Below, in pieces: positions 16,592-25,238 of a stretch of DNA of 64,000 bases. Position 1 is the stretch's first letter. Every line of letters begins with the position of its first letter. The stretch is from Terriglobia bacterium (GTDB taxonomy: Bacteria; Acidobacteriota; Terriglobia; UBA7540). The DNA lies in the NCBI GenBank assembly GCA_035712365.1, contig DASTAW010000033.1, positions 143,604-207,603 on the forward strand, given 5' to 3'. The notes under the pieces are model-generated. The model worked only from the letters and a program-made list of their open reading frames with translations, was not told where the DNA came from and did not search any database. The translations under genes were made by a program, and so were the position numbers.

Positions 16592-19568
16592 ACGCTGGCA
16601 GGAGATCGAACGGATTTATCACGCGGCCTGCGAGATCGACAAGAATGCGCGGGCCGAGTTTTTGACGAAAGCCTGCGCGGGAGACGAAAGCCTGCGCCGC
16701 GAAGTGGAATTCCTGCTGGCGCAGGACGAACAGGCTGGAGACTTCCTGGAGTCGCCTGCCATCGAGGTAGTGGCGGAGTCTTTGGCGAAGGACGAGCACT
16801 TGTCAGGTCCCGCAAAACCATCGGTTGAAATCGGCGCCATGATTGCCCACTATCGCCTGGCAGCAAAGATTGGCGAAGGCGGAATGGGAGAAGTCTATCG
16901 TGCGCGCGACACAAAGCTCCAGCGCGACGTGGCCATAAAGATTCTGCCGCACGCCATGGCCAGCGATGCCGACCGCATGGCGCGCTTCGAGCGTGAAGCT
17001 AAGGTGCTGGCGTCGCTCAATCATCCCAACATTGCAGCGATCTACGGTCTCGAAGAATCAAACGGCATCCGCGCGCTGGTGATGGAGCTGGTGGAAGGTG
17101 AGACCCTGGCGGAGAGAATCGTAGGGGAGGGCTCTGCCCTCCCGCGGGAGCCCAAAGGGCTCCCCTACACGGACGCCTTATCAATGGCCAAGCAGATTAC
17201 CGAAGCGCTGGAATATGCCCACGAGCGCGGCGTGATCCATCGCGATCTGAAACCCGCCAACGTGAAGATCACGCCCGAAGGCGCCGTGAAGGTGCTGGAC
17301 TTCGGCCTCGCCAAGGTTCTCGGTGGCACGAGCGCCTCGCCCGTGCATGGGCAGGATGCCCATGCCACGGATCAGAATTCGCCCACGCTGGCCACCCAGC
17401 CGGGCATGATTCTGGGCACGGCCGCCTACATGAGCCCGGAGCAGGCCAGGGGGCAACCGGTGGACCGGCGCTGCGACATCTGGGCGTTCGGTTGCGTGCT
17501 GTATGAAATGCTCTCCAGGCGGAAAGCATTTGACGGTGAAACGATTTCAGACGTGCTTGCGGCCGTGCTCACGAAAGAGCCGGACTTGGCCACGCTGCCG
17601 CCAACAACTCCCTCCGGGATTCAAAGACTCCTCCGCCGCTGCCTGGTGAAAGATGCGAAGCAGCGCCTGCGCGACATTGGGGAAGCCCGCATCGCGATTG
17701 AAGAAACCCTCGCAGGTGATGTAGGGGAGCGCTCCGCGCTCCCGCGGGAGGGCGAAGCCCTCCCCTACGTGCCACCACAGGTGTCACCCCTGCGCCGCGC
17801 CCTGCCGTGGCTGGCGACGACACTACGCAGGCCCGGCACGAACGGGTTCTTCGGGGGGCTGGCGGCGGGCATACTGATTGCTTTGATCGTGGCTTACTGG
17901 CAGATGCCAATTCTTCCGCCACCAAGGGTATCAGGCTACCTCCAGCTAACCCATAACGGTCTTCCCAAGGAATTAGTTGGTACTGACGGCTCAAGACTCT
18001 ACCTGGTGGAGACTGCATCAGGAAGGCTTCGCAATATCGCCCAGGTTTCAGTCGCGGGGGGAGAGGTTGGCCTGATACGCGTTCCATCACCTGTTTTGCA
18101 CGCGCTTAACGTCTCGCCGGACGGCTCAGACTTGTTGTTTGTAAATTCACCGAGCGACTCCACAGAGGGCGCTCTCTGGGCCGTGCCGATTTTGGGCGGA
18201 TCACCCCGCCGGCTGACCGATGCCATTGGGTACGAGGGGGCATGGTCTGCCGACAAAAAAAGTCTCGTTTACTTCCGGAGCACTGATCTCTACGTGGCAA
18301 ACGGCGATGGGACAAAGGCCAGAAAAATCGTCACACTACCGGGCGCCTTATCGGCGGATCCGCAGACGGGCACACGTTACGTGTCTGGCGCGTGGTCGCC
18401 CGACGGCCGTCAGATCCGCTTTACCATTATCGACGCCAAGACCCAGAGCGAATCAATCTGGCAGGTTTCGGCTGATGGCACAAACCTTCACCAGTTACTG
18501 CCCGGCTGGCACCCCAGCGCGGGCGAGTGTTGCGGCAAGTGGATGCCCGATGGGAAATATTTCGTTTTCCAATCTCAAGGCCAGCTTTGGGCCAGACGCG
18601 AGAGCGGCAGCTTTCTTCGCAAGACCGGCCATGAGCCCGTGCAGATAACTTCCGGAGCGGTGGAGTACTCCACTCCACTGCCAAGCAAGGATGGGAGGAG
18701 GCTGTTCGCCGTTGCGGGGTTCTCACGGGCGGAACTCGAGCGTTATGACACGAAATCTCAAAAATTCTTGCCGTTTCTTTCAGGCATTTCAGCCGGTGGC
18801 GTGAGTTTTTCCCGTGACCATCAGCGGGTTGCCTACGTGAGTTATCCAGAGGGCAATTTGTGGCTGAGCAAAGCGGACGGCAGGCAGCGGCTCCAGTTGA
18901 CATTCCCGCCGATGAGCGTCGCGGCTCCCCGCTGGTCGCCGGATGGCAAGCAGATCGCTTTCGCGGGGGAACTCCCGAACACGCCAATGCAAATCTATGT
19001 CATGTCCGCCGATGGCGGCTCTCCCGGGCAAGTGACCGACGGCAGCCGCGACTATGTTGACCCGACTTGGTCACCCGATGGAGCTTCTCTGGTTCTGGGT
19101 ATTGCGGTGTGGGCAATCGAATCGGGTGTTGGCGGGATTTATGAGCTGAACTTGAAGACCCGAAAAGAGACGAAGTTGCCCGGCTCCGACGGGCTTTGGT
19201 CTCCACGGCGGTCTCCCGACGGACGCTACGTGACAGCCCTCACCCTCGATGACAAGAAAATGCTGCTCTTCGATTACAAAACCCGGAATTGGACCGAGCT
19301 GTCGTCGCTGGCCCAACAGGGGTGGCAAGAATGGTCACATGATGGGCAGTACATATTCTTCTGGGGAACGAACGGGCAAAGTGAACCGGGAATATATCGC
19401 ATGCGAGTCAGCGACCGCAAAATCGAAAAGGTGGTCAGCCTGAAGGATTTCCAAGAGGCTCCAGGGCTTCTTGGGGGATGGATAGGGCTCGCCCCCGACG
19501 GTTCTCCTCTACTGGTAAAGGATACAGGCACGCAGGACGTTGTCGCCATGGATTGGGTCGCACCATAG
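16584..19568 (+). CDS. Transmembrane Ser/Thr protein kinase with C-terminal PD40/TolB-like propeller
   Basis: A 994-residue Hanks-type kinase. The kinase domain covers about residues 90-370: glycine loop GEGGMGEVY (97-105), VAIK lysine (119), HRDLKPAN (219-226), DFG (239-241), SPE (284-286) and DIWAFGCVLYEML (298-310). A single transmembrane helix lies near 422-439. The extracytoplasmic part carries repeated beta-propeller motifs such as WSPDGRQIRF, WSPDGKQIAF and WSPDGASLVL. It overlaps the sigma gene by 8 bp. Oddly, three palindromic DNA elements are read through in frame: residues 180-195 (between helices D and E), 247-262 (activation loop) and 380-395 (juxtamembrane). All catalytic residues remain, so it may be active, though the altered activation segment could change regulation. 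Confidence 0.92.
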   Translation: MDERWQEIERIYHAACEIDKNARAEFLTKACAGDESLRREVEFLLAQDEQAGDFLESPAIEVVAESLAKDEHLSGPAKPSVEIGAMIAHYRLAAKIGEGGMGEVYRARDTKLQRDVAIKILPHAMASDADRMARFEREAKVLASLNHPNIAAIYGLEESNGIRALVMELVEGETLAERIVGEGSALPREPKGLPYTDALSMAKQITEALEYAHERGVIHRDLKPANVKITPEGAVKVLDFGLAKVLGGTSASPVHGQDAHATDQNSPTLATQPGMILGTAAYMSPEQARGQPVDRRCDIWAFGCVLYEMLSRRKAFDGETISDVLAAVLTKEPDLATLPPTTPSGIQRLLRRCLVKDAKQRLRDIGEARIAIEETLAGDVGERSALPREGEALPYVPPQVSPLRRALPWLATTLRRPGTNGFFGGLAAGILIALIVAYWQMPILPPPRVSGYLQLTHNGLPKELVGTDGSRLYLVETASGRLRNIAQVSVAGGEVGLIRVPSPVLHALNVSPDGSDLLFVNSPSDSTEGALWAVPILGGSPRRLTDAIGYEGAWSADKKSLVYFRSTDLYVANGDGTKARKIVTLPGALSADPQTGTRYVSGAWSPDGRQIRFTIIDAKTQSESIWQVSADGTNLHQLLPGWHPSAGECCGKWMPDGKYFVFQSQGQLWARRESGSFLRKTGHEPVQITSGAVEYSTPLPSKDGRRLFAVAGFSRAELERYDTKSQKFLPFLSGISAGGVSFSRDHQRVAYVSYPEGNLWLSKADGRQRLQLTFPPMSVAAPRWSPDGKQIAFAGELPNTPMQIYVMSADGGSPGQVTDGSRDYVDPTWSPDGASLVLGIAVWAIESGVGGIYELNLKTRKETKLPGSDGLWSPRRSPDGRYVTALTLDDKKMLLFDYKTRNWTELSSLAQQGWQEWSHDGQYIFFWGTNGQSEPGIYRMRVSDRKIEKVVSLKDFQEAPGLLGGWIGLAPDGSPLLVKDTGTQDVVAMDWVAP
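17121..17168. repeat. 48-bp double-hairpin element, copy 1, in the kinase gene
   Basis: Ends GTAGGGGAG and CTCCCCTAC form an outer stem. Inside are two hairpins, GAGGGC/GCCCTC and GGGAGCCC/GGGCTCCC. The 48 bp add exactly 16 codons (VGEGSALPREPKGLPY) and no stop. Copy 2 at 17721-17768 matches at about 40 of 48 positions, with stem changes that keep the base pairing. Confidence 0.85.
17323..17369. repeat. Palindromic element in the kinase activation-loop coding region
   Basis: Outer arms GTGGCA (17323-17328) and TGCCAC (17363-17368) enclose GCACG/CGTGC and a perfect 9-bp hairpin GCATGGGCA/TGCCCATGC (17345-17365). It adds GGTSASPVHGQDAHAT between DFG and SPE. Both ends match the intergenic element at 2867-2952. 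Confidence 0.8.
17721..17768. repeat. 48-bp double-hairpin element, copy 2, in the kinase gene
   Basis: Same outer stem and length as copy 1. Internal hairpins are GAGCGC/GCGCTC and GGGAGGGC/GCCCTCCC, so both arms of each stem changed together. It encodes VGERSALPREGEALPY just after the kinase domain. Confidence 0.85.
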
Positions 19569-19571
19569 TTG

Positions 19572-19709
19572 CAGCGGGAGTCGAAGCCGGCCATGCCGTG
19601 GCTATACCGTAGCTGAGCGGGAATAGACAACATGGATGAACGCTGGCAGGATGTTGAACAGCTTTATCATGCGGCGCCGGAGCGGGAAAGGAGCGCAGCC
19701 GGCGCGTAG
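19572..19709 (+). pseudogene. Remnant of a second sigma factor/kinase gene junction
   Basis: This stretch repeats, with divergence, the junction at 16531-16640: the last codons of the sigma gene, the AGCTGAGCGGxAATAGACAA bridge and the first codons of the kinase. A 25-codon frame from ATG 19632 (MDERWQDVEQLYHAAPERE...) matches the kinase start MDERWQEIERIYHAA and then runs into a stop at 19707. The sigma part is no longer open. It is best read as the leftover of a tandem paralogous sigma-kinase operon, most of which was deleted. A functional micropeptide is possible but unsupported. Confidence 0.75.
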
Positions 19710-19920
19710 GTGGGCGTCTCTAGCTCATTTTATTAGCCTACATTCAGGGATAACCTCCAAAATGGGACGCTTGGGATTTTCCTTCTCCTTTTCATCGTCT
19801 TTTCTAAGTTATTGAAAATACAGCCATTGAATTTTGAAGAAGGCCCGCTTCGATTCGAGTTTTTCGATTGTTGTTCATTTCCCGAACAGTGAGTAAAATT
19901 TGCATCGTTGCTGCTCACGT

Positions 19921-21027
19921 TCAACGGAAGGCTTCCTTGTTGACCACGCACGCGACCTCCGCCAGGCTGCCGCTGGCTTCCAGCACATCGATGAGCGACT
20001 GGACGGTACGCCCGGCCATGCCGCGCTTGGGATCCGTCGAAAGTCGCGTGATGCGGCCCGCGCTGGCAAAGTGATGGAACAGCCGCACCCGGTCTTCGAG
20101 CTGCGGATCGCGCAACGGCGAGTCCGATGGCAGCGGCTCCTTCTCAAAGACATCGAGCGCCGCGCCCGCGATCACACGCTCCTTCAGCGCGCGTGCCAGA
20201 GCCGCTTCATCCACGACCGGCCCCCGCGACGTGTTCACCAGGTAAGCCGTGGGCTTCATCGTGCGCAAGGTCTTCTCGTTGATCAGGTGAAACGTCGGAG
20301 TTGCGCCCTCGCGCACCAGCGGCACATGGAGTGAGACGAAGTCGGCTCCCGACAGGACTTCTTCGAGCGCCACCACACGGACGGTCCGCCGCTCGTCCGA
20401 AAAGCCATTGCGGTGCCGCAGGTCCAGTTCTTCCTGAACACCCTTGAGGAAATCTGATGGCGTGAAGTTCGAGTCGTAGCAAAGGAAATTCACATCAAAC
20501 CCAAGCGCCTTTTTGATGAAGGCCTGCCCGATGCGTCCCAGGCCGACTACCCCGATTGTCTTGCCCGTGACCTCGTCCCCGAGAAAAGGTAGATAAGGAT
20601 GCCAGGCGCCCCAACGGTTTTCTCTCACCAGGCGTTCGCTGGGATACAGCTTGCGCGCCACCGCGCCCAGCATAAACAGCGCGAACTCCGCCGTTGCTTC
20701 CGTGAGCACCTCCGGCGTGTTGATAAAAGGAACCCTGTACTCATTGGCGTCCGCGCGGTTGATGTTGTCGAAACCAACCGCGTCCTGCGCCACCACTTTC
20801 AGAGTTCCCTTGCCCGCCTCAAAAATCTCGCGGTCGATAGGATCGCGCAAGGTGGTGATCAGCACGTCAATTCCGGATCGGACTCTCTCGATGATCAGGG
20901 TTTTTGGCGGCGCTTCGAGCTGGTCGTAAACTTCCACCTGATAGCCGCGCTCGCGCAGCCGGTCCAGCGCCTCCCGGCCGATGTCGCAGGTGGCAAAAAC
21001 GCGGATACTGCGCTTCGTTTCGTTCAT
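19921..21027 (-). CDS. D-isomer-specific 2-hydroxyacid dehydrogenase
   Basis: A 368-residue NAD(P)-dependent dehydrogenase of the phosphoglycerate dehydrogenase/glyoxylate reductase family. Visible are GLGRIG (162-167), the NTSRGPVVDEAAL substrate-loop block with its catalytic Arg region, AALDVFEKEPLPSDSPL with the catalytic Glu region, and a late His pair in RLFHHFASAG taking the place of the usual PH motif. The start is ATG 21027, seven bases after the stop of the upstream aminotransferase gene, so the pair is an operon. This pairing suggests conversion between a hydroxy acid, its keto acid and the amino acid (serine or glyoxylate metabolism), but the substrate is not readable. Confidence 0.87.
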   Translation of the reverse strand: MNETKRSIRVFATCDIGREALDRLRERGYQVEVYDQLEAPPKTLIIERVRSGIDVLITTLRDPIDREIFEAGKGTLKVVAQDAVGFDNINRADANEYRVPFINTPEVLTEATAEFALFMLGAVARKLYPSERLVRENRWGAWHPYLPFLGDEVTGKTIGVVGLGRIGQAFIKKALGFDVNFLCYDSNFTPSDFLKGVQEELDLRHRNGFSDERRTVRVVALEEVLSGADFVSLHVPLVREGATPTFHLINEKTLRTMKPTAYLVNTSRGPVVDEAALARALKERVIAGAALDVFEKEPLPSDSPLRDPQLEDRVRLFHHFASAGRITRLSTDPKRGMAGRTVQSLIDVLEASGSLAEVACVVNKEAFR

Positions 21028-21034
21028 CAGGAGC

Positions 21035-22222
21035 TCACAGATTGTTTTTGGCCCAACCGTCGATGCGATCAAGAGCTATCCGGATATTCTCGACGGAGTT
21101 GGCGAACGAAAATCTCAAATAGCCTTCGCCCTGCCGGCCGAACGCCGTACCGGAAAGGCACGCCACGCCGGCTTCATTCAGCAGTGCATCGGCGAGTTCG
21201 CGTGAGCTTTTTCCGGTCCCTCTGATATTCGGGAACGCGTAAAAAGCTCCCCGGGGTTTCTGGCAACGAAATCCCCGAATGCGATTCAATCCGTCCACGA
21301 TCACTTCACGCCGCTCGTGGAATCTTTCGAGCATCGCGGTCACTGAACTCTGGTCGCCGCGCAGCGCTTCCACGCCCGCCACCTGAGTGAAGCTCGCCGT
21401 GCAGGAATTCGAATTGATCAGCAGCAGCGCGATCTGCCGCGCCACATCCGCGCGCATCACGCCATAACCCAGCCGCCATCCCGTCATGGCATAGGTCTTT
21501 GAAAATCCGTCGAGAATGATGACGCGGTCACGCAATTCCGGAAACGCCGCCGGACTCACGTGCTCGCCGCCGTAGCTCAGCCGGCTGTAAATCTCGTCTG
21601 AAAGCACCATCACGTCGCGATCTTTCAACGCCTCAACGAGCGTTTCCATTTCCGGGCGGCTGATCATTCCGCCGGTGGGATTATTGGGAGAATTCAGAAT
21701 CAGCAACCGCGTGCGCGGGCTGATCTTCCTCATGATCTCTTTGACATCAATGCCGAACCCACGCTCTTCGGGGGTCGAGTAGGAGACAGGCGTGGCGCCG
21801 ACAAAGTTGATCATGGAGGAGTAAATAGGAAATCCCGGATCGGGATAGAGAACTTCGTCGCCGGGTCCAGCCAGCGCGAGGATCGTGTAAAACATGACGG
21901 GCTTTGCGCCAGGCGTGATCACCACCTCGGCAGGATCGACGGAGATTCGGCGCCGGAGGCTCACATCCTCCGCCACGGCCTGCCTCAGTTCGGGAAAACC
22001 AGCGGGAGGGCCGTAATGGGTCCAGCCCTGGTCGAGGGCGCGCTTCGCCGCATCAACAATGTTGGGCGCCGTCGGAAAGTCCGGCTCTCCAATTTCCAAA
22101 TGGATCACTTTTTTGCCCTGCGCCTCAAGTTCGCGCGCGCGGACCAGCACATCAAAAGCGCCTTCGGTGCCCAGACGAGACATGCAATCAGCAAATCGCA
22201 GCTTTTGCGTTTCCGTAGACAT
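21035..22222 (-). CDS. PLP-dependent class I/II aminotransferase (aspartate aminotransferase-like)
   Basis: A 395-residue fold-type I aminotransferase. Motifs in order: EIGEPDFPTAPNIVDA (43-58), NSPNNPTGG (178-186), the Asp/Tyr cofactor pair in VLSDEIYSRLSY (206-217) and the PLP lysine Lys242 in DGFSKTYAMTGWRLGYG. A carboxylate-binding Arg is in the C-terminal LRFSFANS. The family includes aspartate, alanine and other aminotransferases. ATG 22222 is preceded by a GGGGAT site; an in-frame start seven codons upstream is less likely. It lies in an operon upstream of the hydroxyacid dehydrogenase. Confidence 0.9.
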   Translation of the reverse strand: MSTETQKLRFADCMSRLGTEGAFDVLVRARELEAQGKKVIHLEIGEPDFPTAPNIVDAAKRALDQGWTHYGPPAGFPELRQAVAEDVSLRRRISVDPAEVVITPGAKPVMFYTILALAGPGDEVLYPDPGFPIYSSMINFVGATPVSYSTPEERGFGIDVKEIMRKISPRTRLLILNSPNNPTGGMISRPEMETLVEALKDRDVMVLSDEIYSRLSYGGEHVSPAAFPELRDRVIILDGFSKTYAMTGWRLGYGVMRADVARQIALLLINSNSCTASFTQVAGVEALRGDQSSVTAMLERFHERREVIVDGLNRIRGFRCQKPRGAFYAFPNIRGTGKSSRELADALLNEAGVACLSGTAFGRQGEGYLRFSFANSVENIRIALDRIDGWAKNNL

Positions 22223-22447
22223 TGAAATCCCCTGAACGGGCAAGTGTAAACCGTTTGCGACGTGAACGAAAGAACATCAACAAAATAGTTCAACACGACC
22301 GAGTTCGATGCCATTCTTGCCGGATCATCTCTGCCTATGCCTAACATCACAACCATCGCTTGCCGCGAGCCGCTCGGCAATGTTAACTTTAGGTAGGGAC
22401 TTGGCGCCCCAGTTCCTGCCTGGTCCCTGCGGGCAAACATCGAAAAT

Positions 22448-23590
22448 ATGCGTTGGTCCTGGAAAATTGGCGAGGTCGCGGGAATCGGCCTCTACATTCA
22501 CGCCACGTTCTGGCTCCTCATCGCCTTCGTTCTCTTCCTGAACTGGTCAGATGGGCACAGTCTTCTAACGGCTTTTTACGCTGCCGGTTTCATCCTTGTC
22601 ATTTTTGGCTGCATTACGCTCCACGAACTCGGCCACGCCGCCGCCGCCCGCCACTTTGGAATTCGAACGCGTGACCTCACTCTGCTGCCCATCGGAGGAT
22701 TGGCGCGGCTTGAGCGCATGCCGGATGATCCCATTCAGGAACTCTGGGTGGCGCTCGCCGGGCCAGCCGTGAACCTCGCCATTGCCGGATTGCTCTATGG
22801 CGCGATTGCGTCCTCCGGAGGCGGGGTCAGCCTCGATCAACTGATCGCCTTCGATGGAGATTTTCTGACCAGGCTGCTGATTGTGAACTTCTGGCTCGTC
22901 GCGTTCAACATGGTCCCGGCGTTTCCCATGGACGGAGGGCGCGTCCTGCGCGCGTTGCTTGCCACGCGGCTTGATTACCGCCGCGCCACTCGCATTGCTG
23001 CGCGCATCGGCCGTGGCATCGCATGCCTGTTCGCGCTGGCGGGGCTGTTCACCGATCCGTTTCTCATTTTTATCGGTCTGTTCGTCTGGACAGGCGCTGG
23101 CGAGGAGGATTCGTTTGCCAGAATGCACTCACCGGCCGGGGATATTGCCGTGCAGAACGTTATGCTGCATGACGTTCGCACGCTCCGGCCTGACGATACG
23201 CTGGGAGATGCGGTCAACCAGATTTTGTCGGGATGGCGGGAGGATTTCCCGGTGGTTTTCGGCGATCATGTTCTGGGTCTGCTGACGCGAGAGGGCATGA
23301 CCCGCGGCATTGCACTGACCGGGCCCGAAACCCGGGTTCGCGACGCCATGCGACGCGACATCTCCGGCATCGATCTCCGCCTGAGGCTTGAGCAGGCGCT
23401 GGTGATGATTCGCGAATGCAATAGCCGGTCACTCCCGGTAGTCCACGAGGGACGGCTGGTGGGCCTGCTGACCCTGGATAATGTGGGCGAGTTTCTATCC
23501 ATCCACTCTGCCTTGCTTCAGGCGGACCGCAAATCACGGGAGAAAAAGGAAGAAGACATCGGGCGCCGATCTCCTGACGCGATAAGCTAA
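22448..23590 (+). CDS. Site-2 protease-family zinc metalloprotease with tandem CBS domains
   Basis: A 380-residue membrane protease of family M50. The zinc-binding HELGH is at residues 59-63, and the third-ligand motif NMVPAFPMDGGRVLRAL starts at 154, both inside a bundle of about five to six helices. Residues 220-365 hold two CBS domains (LHDVRTLRPDDTL..., then AMRRDISGIDLRLRLEQAL...), which usually bind adenine nucleotides and control activity. Such proteins cut substrates within the membrane; the substrate here is unknown. The next gene begins 2 bp downstream, so the two are cotranscribed. Length and architecture are normal for the CBS subgroup. Confidence 0.92.
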   Translation: MRWSWKIGEVAGIGLYIHATFWLLIAFVLFLNWSDGHSLLTAFYAAGFILVIFGCITLHELGHAAAARHFGIRTRDLTLLPIGGLARLERMPDDPIQELWVALAGPAVNLAIAGLLYGAIASSGGGVSLDQLIAFDGDFLTRLLIVNFWLVAFNMVPAFPMDGGRVLRALLATRLDYRRATRIAARIGRGIACLFALAGLFTDPFLIFIGLFVWTGAGEEDSFARMHSPAGDIAVQNVMLHDVRTLRPDDTLGDAVNQILSGWREDFPVVFGDHVLGLLTREGMTRGIALTGPETRVRDAMRRDISGIDLRLRLEQALVMIRECNSRSLPVVHEGRLVGLLTLDNVGEFLSIHSALLQADRKSREKKEEDIGRRSPDAIS

Positions 23591-23592
23591 AA

Positions 23593-25068
23593 ATGCCCAA
23601 ACAATACTTTCACTACAGGAGTCTCGCCGACCTTCGCGCCCACGCCGCAGAGCTGGGCGTTGACGTTCCATTGGTCGAGGACAAGGAGGAAATCCGCAGC
23701 CTTCTCGCGCGGCCCGTTAAAGTCCGAAGCCCCGGCGGCAAAACCTGGACAATTGGGAATTCCTTTGCCATCCATCCCATGGAAGGCTGCGACGGCAATC
23801 CCGACGGCAATCCCGGCGAACTAACTTTCCGGCGCTACCAACGTTTTGGCGGCGGAGGGGCCAAGCTGATCTGGTTTGAGGCCTGCGCGGTGGTTCCTGA
23901 AGGCCGGGCCAATCCCCGGCAGCTCTGGATCCATCCAGGCTCCGCAAAGCAATTGAAAGAGCTTCTGCAAACCTGCCGCGAAGCCCATCAAAAAGAGTTC
24001 GGCACCTGCCACGATTTCGTCGCGCTCCTGCAGCTCACGCACTCCGGCCGCTACTCTTTCGAGAAGCAGAAGGTCGCGTCGCGGCATCCCGTGCTGGATT
24101 TGTATCCGCTGGTCAACCGCGAGGGTCAGCCGCCGCGAGAAAATCTGCCCGAGCTTGCTTCGGATGATTATCTTGCGGCCCTTGAAGACCGGTATGTACA
24201 GGCCGCAACTTTGGCGCGTGAGCTTGGCTTCGACGGCGTCGATATCAAGATGACCCATGGTTATCTGCTGTCTGAACTGATCGGCGCGCGCACTCGCGCT
24301 GGGACTTACGGAGGCTCGCTCGAAAACCGGGCACGGTTTACTCTGAGTGTTGCCGGGAAAATTCGCCGCCGGGTGGGCGACGATTTCCTTCTCGCGGTGC
24401 GCCTGGGCGTCTACGATGGCATCCCATACGCCGTCGGCAGTAAGGATTCCGTGGGAGTGCCGCGCGACTATCCGACTCCTTACAACTATGGCTTCGGCAC
24501 TGACCCAAAAGATCCGTATCGAATGGACCTCTCGGAGCCCATCAAGCTTGTCGGCTGGCTGCAGCAGGCTGGCGTTCGCCTGCTGAACGTTTCGCTCGGA
24601 ATTCCGTATGCCAATCCGCATCTTGGACGTCCGTTTGACAAATCGAACGAAGGATATTATGAAACGCCTGAGCATCCGTTGCTGGGAGTCGCCCGCCATT
24701 TCTCCGCTACGGCGCAGATCCAGAACGCCTACCCCGACCTGGCCGTGGTTGGCACCGGCTATACGTGGCTGCGCCACTTTCTCATCCACGCGGCGGCGGC
24801 CAATGTGAAGCTGCATCGAACCACGCTCGCGGGCCTGGGCCGCGCGGCCCTCGCTTATCCTGATCTTCCACGGGTGACGTTCGAAAAGGCCGACCTCAAT
24901 CCGCTCCGTACCTGCAAAACGCTCTCCTACTGCACCTATCTCATGCGCTCAAAGAAGAATGAACTTGGGCAATTCCCTGCCGGCTGCCCGCCCTTTGATA
25001 AAGAAAGTTACGGCGAAATCATGAAGCAGGCACGCGCCGCCAACCGGGCGGCCGCAAAAGGACAGTAG
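23593..25068 (+). CDS. NADH:flavin oxidoreductase (Old Yellow Enzyme family)
   Basis: A 491-residue FMN-dependent TIM-barrel oxidoreductase. Features include NSFAIHPMEGCDGNPDG near residue 57-73, THSGRYS (149-155) and FDGVDIKMTHGYLLSEL, in which His222 falls in the usual His/Asn pair region of the active site. RTRAGTYGGSLENRARF, the family hallmark, follows. It lacks the C-terminal FAD/4Fe-4S extension of 2,4-dienoyl-CoA reductases. It is 100 residues longer than simple OYE proteins, partly because of an N-terminal extension. The start is the ATG 2 bp after the protease gene; its ribosome binding site is weak, suggesting translational coupling. The substrate is likely an enone or related compound, but not defined. 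Confidence 0.88.
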   Translation: MPKQYFHYRSLADLRAHAAELGVDVPLVEDKEEIRSLLARPVKVRSPGGKTWTIGNSFAIHPMEGCDGNPDGNPGELTFRRYQRFGGGGAKLIWFEACAVVPEGRANPRQLWIHPGSAKQLKELLQTCREAHQKEFGTCHDFVALLQLTHSGRYSFEKQKVASRHPVLDLYPLVNREGQPPRENLPELASDDYLAALEDRYVQAATLARELGFDGVDIKMTHGYLLSELIGARTRAGTYGGSLENRARFTLSVAGKIRRRVGDDFLLAVRLGVYDGIPYAVGSKDSVGVPRDYPTPYNYGFGTDPKDPYRMDLSEPIKLVGWLQQAGVRLLNVSLGIPYANPHLGRPFDKSNEGYYETPEHPLLGVARHFSATAQIQNAYPDLAVVGTGYTWLRHFLIHAAAANVKLHRTTLAGLGRAALAYPDLPRVTFEKADLNPLRTCKTLSYCTYLMRSKKNELGQFPAGCPPFDKESYGEIMKQARAANRAAAKGQ

Positions 25069-25238
25069 CGCGGGACTTGGTTTCAATGGTTCGCAGCAGT
25101 TGTCGGTTACTAACAGCCCCCCCTTAATAAAACCCGCAGACCAATCGACGCCGACCTGTACCGTGGGACCCATGGTACTTGCCGAAGGTTGTAAACTTGC
25201 TTGGATGAGGCTCAGTCATCCGGGCCCGGAGGTTTACT

